A stretch of 64,000 nt of DNA. Source: Trichormus sp. NMC-1. Lineage in GTDB: Bacteria; Cyanobacteriota; Cyanobacteriia; Cyanobacteriales; Nostocaceae. Below the pieces are notes generated by a model. That model saw nothing but the letters and a program-made list of their open reading frames with translations. It did no database searches and was not told the DNA's origin. The DNA is taken from positions 698,572 through 762,571 of the forward strand of contig NZ_LZQD01000001.1 in the NCBI RefSeq assembly GCF_001858025.1, read 5' to 3'. Shown here piece after piece: positions 19,489 to 29,590 of the stretch (within the stretch, counting starts at the first letter, position 1; every line of letters starts with the position of its first letter). A program made the position numbers and the translations under genes.

Positions 19489-19572
19489 TGGAGTTGCCTC
19501 AAAATTTGGAATGCTTTTAGATTACCGCAGGAGAATGGAGATATGGAGAGATAAATTTGAGATTGGAGTTAA

Positions 19573-19953
<381 letters not shown>

Positions 19954-19992
19954 ATACAATCCAAAATCCAAAATCTAAAATCCAAAATCCCA

Positions 19993-20574
19993 TTACCCAA
20001 GTAAAGTCAGAATATTGTGCTGTACTTGTTCTGGGGAATAGTCACCATTAATAGTTAACAGACGGCGACGACGGTCATAATATTCTAAAATAGGGACAGT
20101 GCGATCGTAGAATAACTCTACACGGCGCTGCACTATCTCTGGTTGATCATCTGGGAGCGATCGCCCTAAAGATCGGCTAACCATCACTGCCTCTGCTACT
20201 TGCAGATAAATTGCCCAATTTAGTTTTTGTTCTAAACTGTCTAACAAAAAATCTAATTCTTCAGCTTGGAAGGCTGTTCTAGGATAACCCTCTAATATCC
20301 AGCCACTATTTACATCATCCTGGTTAAGGCGAATTTTGATAAATTCAATCATGATTTCGTCTGGGACTAATTCCCCTTTTTCTACGTATGGCTGGGTGAG
20401 GCTGCCTAACTGATTCAGTGTAGTGTAGCCATTACCTGATTTTTCACCAGATACCGCTGACCGTAAAATTTCACCTGTGGAAATCAAAGGAACATTAAAG
20501 TGTTTACAGAGCATTTCTGCTTGAGTGCTTTTTCCAGAACCAGAACCTCCTAGAATCACCAATTTCACAACCAT
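19993..20574 (-). CDS. Adenylate kinase-like nucleoside monophosphate kinase
   Basis: 193 residues with Walker A GGSGSGKSTQ at residues 9-18, the NMP-binding segment (STGEILRSAV) and EGYPRTAFQAEEL, the GFPR-like motif of adenylate kinases. The LID is short: RSLPDDQPEIVQRRVELFYDRT, without zinc cysteines. It transfers phosphate between ATP and AMP or a related NMP. It differs from the canonical ribosomal-operon adk in sequence (GYPR for GFPR), so it may be a second, divergent paralogue; that is inference. Confidence 0.85.
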   Translation of the reverse strand: MVVKLVILGGSGSGKSTQAEMLCKHFNVPLISTGEILRSAVSGEKSGNGYTTLNQLGSLTQPYVEKGELVPDEIMIEFIKIRLNQDDVNSGWILEGYPRTAFQAEELDFLLDSLEQKLNWAIYLQVAEAVMVSRSLGRSLPDDQPEIVQRRVELFYDRTVPILEYYDRRRRLLTINGDYSPEQVQHNILTLLG

Positions 20575-20903
20575 TTACTCCTCTTAATCTTAAATTTCTG
20601 ACTTTTTAACTCTTTTTTGCCAAAATCAACTGATAAATCCCATATTGTAATGATTTTCAGTCCCTAATTTCAGTAGTTTAATTAATGTACACAAACAAAG
20701 GGTAGTTTTTATTTTTACAACTACTTTCATCTAAAAAACCAAAATCTCAATTTAATTAGAATAAATCTAGTGTTTGACTAAAAATGTCAATCGTAAAAAT
20801 ACACTCAATCTGTACAAAATAGATTAATCATACAGCGTAAACTTGCTATTACTATTCACAGCAAAAGCTATTTAATGTATTGTGACTTTTTCACCTGATC
20901 TCT
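20575..20903. other. Divergent promoter region
   Basis: 329 bp of AT-rich sequence between the kinase gene and the divergent P-loop-like gene. No gene or clear regulatory motif was identified; both promoters must lie here. Confidence 0.4.
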
Positions 20904-21440
20904 ATGGTTGCCCAGCTAGAACCCTCAAGTATCAATTCGAGTCTCAGCCTACCATATTCAGTTCAAGGACTAGTGCAAGTTTTCACTACCTCCCAGCGTA
21001 ATTTTTTTACAGCTGTTATGGCGCAAGCGCTGAGAATTGCTGGTCAAGGTACACCAGTTTTAATAGTTCAGTTTCTCAAAGGCGGTATTCGTCAAGGAGC
21101 GGAAAGACCTATACAAATGAGTCAACATTTAGATTGGTTTCGCTGTGATTTACCGCGTTGCATTGATACACCACAGCTAGACGAAACGGAAACCGAAGCT
21201 TTACAGCAGTTGTGGCAGTATACACAAAAAGTAGTGTCTGAAGGTAAGTATTCTCTGGTTGTTTTAGATGAATTAAGTTTAGCTATTAACTTTGGCTTAA
21301 TTCCAGAAGCAGAGGTTTTAGAGTTTCTGACAAAACGCCCTCCCCATGTTGATCTTATTCTCACTGGGACGGAAATACCCACATCTATACTTGATGTGGC
21401 AGATCAAATTACAGAAATTCGTCGTAGTCATCAACCCTAA
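20904..21440 (+). CDS. CobA/BtuR-like protein with degenerate P-loop
   Basis: 178 residues that follow the layout of ATP:corrinoid adenosyltransferases (CobA/CobO/BtuR): a central LIVQFLKGG segment, SLVVLDELSLAINFGLI as the Walker B-like motif, and VDLILTGTEIP. The expected N-terminal Walker A (G-x-G-K-G-K-T-T) is replaced by VFTTSQRNFFTAVMAQALR, without the lysine. Cyanobacterial homologues are usually annotated just as P-loop NTPase family. It is probably not a working adenosyltransferase and may have a binding or regulatory role. Confidence 0.75.
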   Translation: MVAQLEPSSINSSLSLPYSVQGLVQVFTTSQRNFFTAVMAQALRIAGQGTPVLIVQFLKGGIRQGAERPIQMSQHLDWFRCDLPRCIDTPQLDETETEALQQLWQYTQKVVSEGKYSLVVLDELSLAINFGLIPEAEVLEFLTKRPPHVDLILTGTEIPTSILDVADQITEIRRSHQP

Positions 21441-22544
21441 ATCTGGTATCGTCGGCTAATATTACAGCTTTTCTATTTCGTAAATACTACTTCCCTGTCC
21501 TGAGTAAGACTCATAGATATGCTGATAATTTTCTAAACTTTTGTAACAGGTAATAGTAATTTATATAGATTTCTGGAAAAGCCTATGATTGTAGGGGCAG
21601 GATAATCCCAACCCTACAGATATCTTGGCTAAACTAACCGATACGTTGAAACCAAAATTCCCCAACCAAAATTAGTATTACCCGTTTCAACCACAGGAGG
21701 TAGATTTGAAATTGATGTTTCCAGCTATAATCCCAAAGTGTTGCTATTCCCCTCCATTAGGAGAACACTGGGAACAAAAATGAGGGCTGAATTTACAAAA
21801 CTGACTATGAGTCAAGGCATAAGCTGTACAATAGGGAAAACTTGTTATTTCTATCCGGGTGGGTTGTAAATTAGAACCCATTGATGATGGCTCAGATAAT
21901 TTAGTTTTAGGAGCCAAAAACATAGATAGAAGCTTGGGGAAAGCTAAACAAGCTACCATATTCATGACTGTGATGAATAATACATCAATTAAACCTATAG
22001 GTAATCACCCCCTCGATAAATTAGGTGGTAACAATTTATAATTCGTAATTCGTAATTCGTAATTAAGGCGGTAAAGAAACGTACAGCATATTGCTGGTAC
22101 ATTTAGTAGAGAATATAGGCGAAAAGCCAAACATCAAGCTTGTGTTACTGCTGACTCGTGAAGAAATAAATTAGGCTGGAATTGATTTCTAGAAATCATG
22201 AACGCCAAGCAATCTGATTTTCTCTCTTCCTCATTCATGAATAGGAGAATTACGAATTACGAATCACCCATTATTGGGATATTGATTGACTCTGACTGTA
22301 AAATGTATGGAACCGCCTAGAAACCAAACCATTACATTTAGTCTATATAAATGCAGTTTAGCATAATTTTTTGTAATAAAACCGTTGAAATTGCTGCACT
22401 GTCATACATCCAAGATGTGCAACTTTCTAAAATAGAACAAGGTTTTCAGCATCTTTTGTATAAAATCCTCATCATTAAAGCTTCTATAATAGTGAGCTTG
22501 AAAAAAGTTGCACATGAGGTTATACAGAGTAGACACTGTAAATA
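21441..22544. other. Gene-poor region with broken coding remnants
   Basis: About 1.1 kb without an intact gene. Between about 21665 and 22040 two overlapping frames look protein-like: one reads LVLPVSTTGGRFEIDVSSYN on the plus strand, and a shifted frame ends with LEPIDDGSDNLVLGAKNID. This suggests a frameshifted remnant of a gene I do not recognise. The rest contains AATTCGTAATTCG-type short repeats. Confidence 0.4.
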
Positions 22545-22721
22545 TTACAGCAGATTGCAGATCAATGAGGCTTCGCCGTGAGCGTCAGCCATACGGTACA
22601 GAATCAAAATTGAAACCTAGACACATTCGCCAGTGTTACTCCTGACTCCTGAACCGATAGAGCAGCGTGGCGTAAGCCATAGGTTTGCGAAGCGTCTCGT
22701 GACTCCTGAATTCTGCTGTAA
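22545..22721. repeat. MITE-like element, copy 2 (inverted)
   Basis: It has the same TTACAGCAG/CTGCTGTAA termini and the same internal sequence as 19573-19953 but in reverse orientation. The heptamer part is only ACTCCTGACTCCTG. Two short palindromic sequences have been inserted: TGAGCGTCAGCCATACGG near 22580-22596, and a longer hairpin with GCGTGGCGTAAGCCATAGG near 22664-22700. Copy 1 lacks both. Confidence 0.75.
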
Positions 22722-22770
22722 ATACTGTTAATACAAAGAAAAACCAAATTACTTTTCAAACAACCTAATT

Positions 22771-24750
22771 ATGACAAACACCCAACCTGCGTCTTCTTTG
22801 TTATCTAATATCCCTGAGCGTGAACGTCAGGCATTCAACAGTTTGGTAGATTATACAAATGTAGAGTCAGTGGCAGAAATTTGGCCTTTAGCTGGCAAGC
22901 AATTTGGTAGTACTGTTGCCCTCTACAACCCCCACAGCAAACCAGAAATTAAGATTACCTATAGTGAGTTAGCAGCCCAAATTCAGCGATTTGCAGCCGG
23001 GTTACAGGCGTTAGGCGTAAATGTAGGTGAACGCATTTCCCTAATTGCTGACAATAGTCCCCGCTGGTTTATTGCCGATCAAGGTATCATGACAGTTGGG
23101 GCAGTGAACGCAGTGCGTAGCGCCCTAGCTGAACGAGAAGAATTACTTTTTATCATTGCTAATAGTGGTAGCACTGCGGTGGTATTCGAGGATATCAAAA
23201 CATTCCAGAAACTAGAGGAACGCTTAAAAGACTTACCCATTAAACTGGTAATCTTACTTTCCGAAGAAGCAGCACCAGCAGCAGAAAATTTTCAAGTGCT
23301 GAACTTTTCCCAATTGCTAGAAATTGGTAGCAGCCACAGTTTATCCGTCATTAAACAAAGTAGCGATACCTTAGCAACGCTAATTTATACCTCTGGTACT
23401 ACAGGAAAACCCAAAGGTGTAATGCTGTCTCACAAAAACTTGTTGCACCAAGTCAAAACCTTGGGAGTTTTGGTGCAACCACAAGCAGGAGATATAATCC
23501 TCAGCATTCTCCCCACATGGCACAGCTACGAACGGAGTGGTGAATATTTTTTACTGTCTCAAGGTTGCACACAAATTTACACAAATTTACGTGCTGTTAA
23601 AGATGATTTAAAAAAATTTAAACCCAATTACATGATTGCTGTACCCAGGCTGTGGGAATCGATTTATGAAGGAGTGCAGAAGCAATTCCGCTCACAACCA
23701 GCCAAAAAACAGAAATTAATTAAATTTTTACTGGAAATGAGCCAGAAGTACATTCAAGCGCGGCGAATTGCTCAAGGATTAAGTTTAGATCACATCAATG
23801 CCTCAGTCATTGAGCGCTCAAAAGCTAAAATAGCAGAGTTGGCTTTGTTACCATTTCATGCATTGGGAGAAAAATTAGTTTATGCCAAAGTGCGGGAAGC
23901 TACAGGTGGACGCATTAAGCAGGTAATTAGCGGTGGGGGTGCGCTTCCCAGACATATAGATAATTTTTTTGAAATTATTGGGGTAGAGATTTTACAAGGC
24001 TATGGTTTGACAGAAACCTCCCCAGTAACTCATGCGCGTCGTTCTTGGCGGAATTTGCGGGGTTCATGTGGACAACCAATTCCTGCTACAGAAGTAAAAA
24101 TTGTGAATCCGGAAACTCGTCAGCCCCTCCCAGTAGGAGAACGGGGTTTAGTATTGCTCAAAGGGCCACAAGTTATGCAGGGCTATTACCAAAATCCCGA
24201 AGCGACAAAGAAAGTAATAGATGCTGAAGGTTGGTTTGATAGCGGTGACTTGGGTTGGGTGACTCCCGAAAATGACTTAGTGCTGACTGGTAGAGCTAAG
24301 GATACGATTGTATTAACCAATGGCGAAAATATCGAACCACAGCCAATTGAAAATGCTTGCTTGCGATCGCCCTACATTGATCAAATCATGCTGGTAGGAC
24401 AAGACCAGCGCAGCATTGGTGCTTTGATTGTTCCCAATCTCGAAGCCTTGGAAAAATGGGCAGAAAGTCAAAATCTGAATTTCAGTACAGAGAATGATAA
24501 TCTTACCGCCTCAGTTAGTCAAAAAGTTAACATAGAGAGTAAAATAATCCAGGATTTATTTAGGCAAGAGTTGAATCGGGAAGTGCAGAATCGTCCAGGC
24601 TATCGAGCCGATGATCGCATTGGCCCTTTCAAACTAATTCTGGAACCGTTTTCCATAGAAAATGGTCTGATGACACAAACCCTCAAAATTCGACGACACG
24701 TTGTCACAGAACGGTATCACGATATTATTGACGGAATGTTTGCCAAATAA
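22771..24750 (+). CDS. aas: Acyl-ACP synthetase / long-chain fatty acid CoA ligase
   Basis: A 659-residue AMP-forming ligase. In cyanobacteria this family member activates free fatty acids as acyl-ACP, recycling membrane lipids. Seen here are the adenylation motif LIYTSGTTGKPKGVMLSHKN, the GYGLTETSP motif, WFDSGDLGWV and the GRAKDTIVLTNGENIEPQPIE C-terminal domain signature. The N-terminus has no membrane segment. YlqD follows 39 bp later on the same strand. The aas assignment over fadD rests on the cyanobacterial context. Confidence 0.88.
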   Translation: MTNTQPASSLLSNIPERERQAFNSLVDYTNVESVAEIWPLAGKQFGSTVALYNPHSKPEIKITYSELAAQIQRFAAGLQALGVNVGERISLIADNSPRWFIADQGIMTVGAVNAVRSALAEREELLFIIANSGSTAVVFEDIKTFQKLEERLKDLPIKLVILLSEEAAPAAENFQVLNFSQLLEIGSSHSLSVIKQSSDTLATLIYTSGTTGKPKGVMLSHKNLLHQVKTLGVLVQPQAGDIILSILPTWHSYERSGEYFLLSQGCTQIYTNLRAVKDDLKKFKPNYMIAVPRLWESIYEGVQKQFRSQPAKKQKLIKFLLEMSQKYIQARRIAQGLSLDHINASVIERSKAKIAELALLPFHALGEKLVYAKVREATGGRIKQVISGGGALPRHIDNFFEIIGVEILQGYGLTETSPVTHARRSWRNLRGSCGQPIPATEVKIVNPETRQPLPVGERGLVLLKGPQVMQGYYQNPEATKKVIDAEGWFDSGDLGWVTPENDLVLTGRAKDTIVLTNGENIEPQPIENACLRSPYIDQIMLVGQDQRSIGALIVPNLEALEKWAESQNLNFSTENDNLTASVSQKVNIESKIIQDLFRQELNREVQNRPGYRADDRIGPFKLILEPFSIENGLMTQTLKIRRHVVTERYHDIIDGMFAK

Positions 24751-24789
24751 TTCCACTTGCAAACTAGTAAGAGTGAACGTGAAATTTTT

Positions 24790-25239
24790 ATGGATGTCTC
24801 CAACCCGCAATTGCTTTTAAAACGTGGCGTTAATGTGAAAGTTATCGTCACTCCCCTCTGGAAAGAGGAAGTGCAACAGCAGCTACAGACTCAGATCAAT
24901 CAACTAGATCAACAGCTGCAACAACTAGATGTTGAAGGACAAAGAGCAGTTGCTGCAATTCAAAAGCAAAGTTTACAACCACCAGGCCCCCAGACCCTCC
25001 AACAAATTGACAATATTCAACTTCAAGTCAATCAAAAGAAAAGTGAACTGCTAGAGCAGAAAAATCAGTTACTACAAAATCTTCAGCAAGTACAGTTTCT
25101 GGAGTTAGATCAAGAAGTCAACCAATTTCAAATGGAAGGCTTTTTCCGGGCAGAAATCGGGGATAACTTGATTAGCAAAATGCAGGTGGAAATCGTGCTA
25201 CGAGATGGCGTTGTCGAAGAAATTCGCGGTGATATCTAA
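24790..25239 (+). CDS. YlqD family protein
   Basis: 149 residues from the ATG 24790 (MDVSNPQLLLKRG); a TTG 33 bp earlier is in frame but less likely. An N-terminal segment with VNVKVIVTPLWKEEVQQQLQ leads into a long Gln-rich coiled coil (residues about 30-115), followed by a small C-terminal domain (GFFRAEIGDNLISKMQVEIVLRDG). This matches the YlqD family of unknown function, which in Firmicutes lies near rRNA-processing genes. It is probably cotranscribed with aas. Confidence 0.75.
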   Translation: MDVSNPQLLLKRGVNVKVIVTPLWKEEVQQQLQTQINQLDQQLQQLDVEGQRAVAAIQKQSLQPPGPQTLQQIDNIQLQVNQKKSELLEQKNQLLQNLQQVQFLELDQEVNQFQMEGFFRAEIGDNLISKMQVEIVLRDGVVEEIRGDI

Positions 25240-25267
25240 AGATTTAGTCATTAGTCATGGGCAATAA

Positions 25268-25789
25268 CTAACGACAGGAGTTACTCAATTTATTTTGGGC
25301 TGGATTTCTAGAGAAACATTTTACCTGGGAGCCAGCCCAGATAATTTCCCAGATGGGGGGAGAACTCACTAAAAGCGATCGCCCAAAGCGGCTCATTTCT
25401 ATGCGATATCTAATGGCACTCCCCGAATTATCTTTAGCCTGCTTGACTTGTGTAATCGTCACTAAGGCTTGATTAGGTTGAGGATAAGCCACCTCTACTT
25501 GACCTATTCTCGCCCCTGATGCCACCTCATCAAGAGCATTCAGAGCTAAAGTTGCAGGATCACTGCCTTGGAGTGCAGAATTGATACTTTCTAAAGGGAT
25601 GGTTTGATAATGAGAACGCTCAGGGTAAGCCAGGAGTTCTGAAGATTGCTTTTCTACAGAAAATTTCTGCTGTTGCCCATTAGCAGTTCCAGTAATCAAT
25701 GCCGATGGCTGATGCTGGATTACATACACCCCAGCAGTGGCAAAGACGCTGAGTATCAAAATTAAAAACAATTTGAACTTTGCCGACAT
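25268..25789 (-). CDS. Hypothetical membrane-anchored or exported protein
   Basis: Started at the ATG 25789 (MSAKFKLFLILILSVFATAG), which gives a lysine-containing N-terminus and one strong hydrophobic helix, a signal anchor. A longer frame begins at 25855. The mature part of about 145 residues has no motif I can name; it includes a segment ALNALDEVASGARIGQVEVAYPQPNQALVTIT that looks like a compact alpha/beta domain. It is convergent with YlqD and no function is assigned. Confidence 0.65.
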   Translation of the reverse strand: MSAKFKLFLILILSVFATAGVYVIQHQPSALITGTANGQQQKFSVEKQSSELLAYPERSHYQTIPLESINSALQGSDPATLALNALDEVASGARIGQVEVAYPQPNQALVTITQVKQAKDNSGSAIRYRIEMSRFGRSLLVSSPPIWEIIWAGSQVKCFSRNPAQNKLSNSCR

Positions 25790-25855
25790 AACACTATTAA
25801 AGGGGAATTTCAAACAGGTTAACGACCAATTTTGAATTCTAGATTTCGCTCTCAC

Positions 25856-26166
25856 TCTTAGCCACTGCTAATAAGCAGCTTTTATACATTCCCAGTGGTG
25901 AGGAACATACCGATATAGCAATAATTTTAGTTGCTCTTGACTAACTATCCATAATTGCTATGTATATAGACATCACCCGACTCTTTAGGTTCCAATTGGG
26001 GCAAGAGGCTTCAAAGCAGAAGGTAATTTTCCTTTATCCCTCTTTTGACTCAATTTGTCACCAATCCCCAGACCCTTTCATAACCTAAAATTCTCGTGCC
26101 AAGATACAATTCGATCTGGCAACAGCTGTTAAAGTCCATAAAATTATTGATTCTGAAACCACCATT
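25856..26166. other. Intergenic region before pdhC
   Basis: 311 bp. No gene, repeat or clear regulatory motif recognised. It should contain divergent promoters for pdhC and the exported protein. Confidence 0.4.
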
Positions 26167-27465
26167 ATGAGCATTCATGAAGTATTTATGCCGGCGCTGA
26201 GTTCCACCATGACAGAAGGGAAGATTGTCTCTTGGGTAAAATCGCCAGGGGATAAAGTGGAAAAAGGCGAAACAGTGGTGGTTGTAGAGTCCGATAAGGC
26301 AGATATGGATGTGGAATCCTTCTATGAGGGATTTCTAGCCCATATTATAGTCCCCGCTGGTGAAAGCGCCCCTGTTGGAGCAGCGATCGCTTACGTAGTA
26401 GAAACGGAAGCTGAAATTGAAACAGCAAAATCTCAAGCTAACCCAGGAAGCACTGCTGCTTCTGCTACACCCGCTTCCGTACCCGTCGCCGCTGCAACTG
26501 TCGCCACACCTGCCGCAGTCTCTCAAAATGGTTCTAACCACCGGGAAGGAAGGCTAGTAGTTTCACCCCGCGCCCGCAAATTGGCAAAAGAACTGAAAGT
26601 AGATTTAAATACCCTCCAAGGTAGTGGTCCCTACGGTCGGATTGTTGCCGAAGATGTGGAAACATCCGTTGGTAAAGTTAAGCAAACTCCTACTCCGGCT
26701 CCTGCTATTACCCCAGTCACTCCCATCGCCCCAGTGACATCTGTAGCAGATACAAAACCATCTCCTGCGCCTGTGGTCAACAGTGCCGTTCCTGGTCAAA
26801 CAGTGCCGTTAACTACTCTGCAAAATGCAGTAGTACGGAACATGATGACCAGCCTATCTGTACCGACATTCCATGTCGGTTACACAATTACCACTGATGG
26901 ATTAGACAAACTTTACAAGCAAATTAAATCTAAAGGGGTGACGATGACAGCGCTATTGGCGAAAGCTGTAGCGGTGACATTACAAAAACACCCTTTATTG
27001 AATGCCAGCTATTCAGACCAAGGAATTGTGTATCATTCCCATATCAATATTGCCGTTGCCGTAGCGATGGATGATGGCGGTTTGATTACACCAGTATTAC
27101 AAAAAGCAGATGCAGTAGATATCTATTCTCTATCTCGCAATTGGAAAACTTTGGTTGATAAGGCTAGAGCTAAACAACTGCAACCAGAAGAATACAACAG
27201 TGGGACTTTTACCCTGTCTAACCTGGGAATGTTTGGTGTAGATACATTTGACGCAATTTTGCCACCTGGACAAGGTTCAATTTTAGCGATCGCTGCCTCT
27301 CGTCCGCAAGTAGTAGCCACTGCTGATGGTTTGCTTGGTGTGCGTCAACAAATGAAAGTTAATATTACCTGTGATCACCGGATTATTTACGGCGCTAATG
27401 CCGCAGCATTCCTGAAAGATTTGGCTAATTTGATTGAAACCGATCCTCAATCTTTGACACTTTAA
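26167..27465 (+). CDS. pdhC: Pyruvate dehydrogenase E2, dihydrolipoamide acetyltransferase
   Basis: 432 residues: lipoyl domain (1-80) with the lipoylated lysine in VESDKADMDVESF, an Ala/Pro linker, a peripheral subunit-binding domain (about 125-160, VVSPRARKLAKELKVDL...GSGPYGRIVAEDV), a second flexible linker, and the catalytic core from about 210 ending with ITCDHRIIYGANAAAFLKDL (H-R-x-x-x-G/A active site). It makes acetyl-CoA from pyruvate with the E1 and E3 subunits, which are encoded elsewhere. A terminator hairpin follows the stop codon. Confidence 0.95.
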   Translation: MSIHEVFMPALSSTMTEGKIVSWVKSPGDKVEKGETVVVVESDKADMDVESFYEGFLAHIIVPAGESAPVGAAIAYVVETEAEIETAKSQANPGSTAASATPASVPVAAATVATPAAVSQNGSNHREGRLVVSPRARKLAKELKVDLNTLQGSGPYGRIVAEDVETSVGKVKQTPTPAPAITPVTPIAPVTSVADTKPSPAPVVNSAVPGQTVPLTTLQNAVVRNMMTSLSVPTFHVGYTITTDGLDKLYKQIKSKGVTMTALLAKAVAVTLQKHPLLNASYSDQGIVYHSHINIAVAVAMDDGGLITPVLQKADAVDIYSLSRNWKTLVDKARAKQLQPEEYNSGTFTLSNLGMFGVDTFDAILPPGQGSILAIAASRPQVVATADGLLGVRQQMKVNITCDHRIIYGANAAAFLKDLANLIETDPQSLTL

Positions 27466-27505
27466 GGAAAAACTTTAGAAACCAATAAATCTTACTTAAT
27501 TTCAG

Positions 27506-27537
27506 ACTTGGAGTTTTTTAAATTCCAAGTTTTTTTT
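27506..27537 (+). terminator. Rho-independent terminator after pdhC
   Basis: Stem ACTTGGA (27506-27512) with TCCAAGT (27524-27530), an AT-rich loop and an eight-T tract at the 3' side. It lies 41 bp after the pdhC stop. Confidence 0.8.
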
Positions 27538-27633
27538 ATCAGCTATCGCACTGTAGATGTTGACTACTGTCAACTCAAGTTACTCTGAAAAGTAAGTGAC
27601 AAAAGTTGACAACAAAATTAAACCAAAGACAAC

Positions 27634-29358
27634 ATGGTGACAGAGCATAGTTTAATTCTAGATTTAACAATTGTTTTAGTAAGTACAGCACTCGGTGGAT
27701 TTGTAGCAAATCGGCTGCATCAACCTGTGATACTTGGTTATTTAGTCAGCGGATTTGCTATAGGCCCTTTTGGCTTCAAGTTATTAAGCAATATTTCTGA
27801 CATTAAGTCCTTAGCAGAAATTGGTGTCGCTTTCCTGCTGTTTGCACTGGGTGTAGAATTTTCTTTAGCAGAATTAAAACGAGTTAAAGAAATTGCCATC
27901 AAAGGTAGTTTACTGCAAATTGGATTGACAATTGCTTTAGTAACACTAGTAACATCAATTACAGGTTGGGCTGCGGGAATCACACAAGGAATCTTCTTAG
28001 GAGCAGTTTTATCTCTTTCTTCCACAGCAATAGTATTAAAAACACTCACAGAAAGGGGTGAAACTAATACAGTGCATGGGCAAATTATGCTGGCCATTTT
28101 AATTACCCAAGATTTAGCATTGGGTGTAATGTTAGCAATACTTCCTGCTTTGAAACAACCTGAAAATATTGCTATAGCACTAGGATTTGCTCTTCTTAAA
28201 ATTGCACTTTTTGTAATAGTCGCAATTATCTTGAGTCGGTGGATAGTACCCCATATTTTAAGTAATATTGCCGCTACCGAAAGTAATGAATTATTTCTGT
28301 TAGTTGTAATTGCCTTATGTTTAGGAGTGGCATTAATAACTGAACGTTTAGGTCTTTCAATTGCGATGGGGGCATTTGTCGCTGGTTTAATGATTTCTGA
28401 AATTGATTATGCTGATCAGGCATTAGCAAAAATTTTACCGTTGCGAGATACATTCGCAAGTCTGTTTTTTGCATCAATTGGAATGCTAATTGATCCTGCT
28501 ATCCTTATCAATAATTTTGGACTAATATTAGAACTTGTAACTTTAGTCATGCTGGGTAAAGCAGCAATTATTTTAGTCATTGTTCTCAAGTTTGGCTACT
28601 CTCTAAAAAATGCCATTATAGTCAGTTTTGGTATCAACCAAATTGGAGAATTTTCTTTTGTATTATCCTTAGTAGGTTTAAAATTAGGACTGATATCTCA
28701 ACAAACCTATTCTTTATTATTAGGAACAACAGCAATTACACTCCTACTCACTCCTTTATCGCTCAATGTTGCACCTTTAATTGCAGATAGTTTGAATAAA
28801 AACCCCTTCCTAGCAAAGTTATTACAACGCTTTTCTACACCAAAAACAATATCTATGCCAGAAATAATTACTGGTCACGTAGTAGTAGCCGGTTACGGTA
28901 GAGTGGGGCAAGTAATTGTCAACATATTACAAAGCGAAGGATATCCAGTTTTAGTAATTGAAAACAGCGAAGCATCTGTACAAAGACTACGAATGCACAA
29001 AATACCTTACATTTTCGGAGATGCCGATTCTGAATTAGTATTAGAAAAAGCACATTTAGAAACTGCCAAAGCTTTAGCAATTGCCCTTCCAGATCCTGCC
29101 AGCACTCGCTTACTTCTGAAAATTGCTTTGACTATTGCACCTCATTTAGATGTAATTGCTCGCTCACACAGTAACAAAGAAATTGACCTCTTAACCCAAA
29201 TGGGTGCTAAAGAAGTAGTACAACCTGAATTTGAAGCAGCATTAGAGTTAGGAAATCATTTACTAAAAACCTTGGGTGCAGCAGAAAGTTATATCCAAAC
29301 TGTTATCAAAACTATTCGCAAAGATAGATATTTAAGTGTTAGACCTGAGCAAGAATAG
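27634..29358 (+). CDS. CPA2-family cation:proton antiporter with TrkA-N domain
   Basis: A 574-residue KefB/YbaL-type antiporter. About 12 hydrophobic segments fill residues 1-390, including GVAFLLFALGVEFSLAEL and LSLSSTAIVLKTL, both typical of CPA2 exchangers. Residues about 410-530 form a TrkA-N/RCK nucleotide-binding domain (VVVAGYGRVGQVIVNIL), which gates transport in response to NAD(H). The substrate is K+ or Na+ against H+; selectivity cannot be read. Confidence 0.9.
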   Translation: MVTEHSLILDLTIVLVSTALGGFVANRLHQPVILGYLVSGFAIGPFGFKLLSNISDIKSLAEIGVAFLLFALGVEFSLAELKRVKEIAIKGSLLQIGLTIALVTLVTSITGWAAGITQGIFLGAVLSLSSTAIVLKTLTERGETNTVHGQIMLAILITQDLALGVMLAILPALKQPENIAIALGFALLKIALFVIVAIILSRWIVPHILSNIAATESNELFLLVVIALCLGVALITERLGLSIAMGAFVAGLMISEIDYADQALAKILPLRDTFASLFFASIGMLIDPAILINNFGLILELVTLVMLGKAAIILVIVLKFGYSLKNAIIVSFGINQIGEFSFVLSLVGLKLGLISQQTYSLLLGTTAITLLLTPLSLNVAPLIADSLNKNPFLAKLLQRFSTPKTISMPEIITGHVVVAGYGRVGQVIVNILQSEGYPVLVIENSEASVQRLRMHKIPYIFGDADSELVLEKAHLETAKALAIALPDPASTRLLLKIALTIAPHLDVIARSHSNKEIDLLTQMGAKEVVQPEFEAALELGNHLLKTLGAAESYIQTVIKTIRKDRYLSVRPEQE

Positions 29359-29382
29359 ACATCTTTTAAAAATTATCAGCTA

Positions 29383-29488
29383 TATAGCGGTTCTCGGTTG
29401 AGTGAGATACAAAAACCCCACCCCCAACCCCCTCCCCGCAAGCGAGGAGAGGGCTATGATGTAGCTTATTCAAGTGTATACCGCTATA
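29383..29488 (+). repeat. Dispersed GC-rich repeat, copy 2
   Basis: TATAGCGGTTCTC...ACCGCTATA with the core CCCCACCCCCAACCCCCT. It is nearly the same as 31113-31220, so two copies in the same orientation flank rtcB. Confidence 0.75.
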
Positions 29489-29551
29489 AACTCCCCAATT
29501 TTATCCCTACTCTCAGCGTTCCTCTGCGCTAACCTCCGCGTACCTCTGCGT

Positions 29552-29582
29552 TTAAAAATAAAAAAGGTGGGCATTGCCCACC
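29552..29582 (-). terminator. Rho-independent terminator of rtcB
   Basis: Read on the minus strand, a GGTGGGCA/TGCCCACC hairpin (29566-29582) is followed by TTTTTTATTTTTA. It lies directly after the rtcB stop codon. Confidence 0.75.
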
Positions 29583-29590
29583 CTACAAAT

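Noticed and set aside
22351-22581. 76-codon frame before the MITE
   Set aside because: It has no recognisable motif or ribosome site, and it runs into the repeat element.
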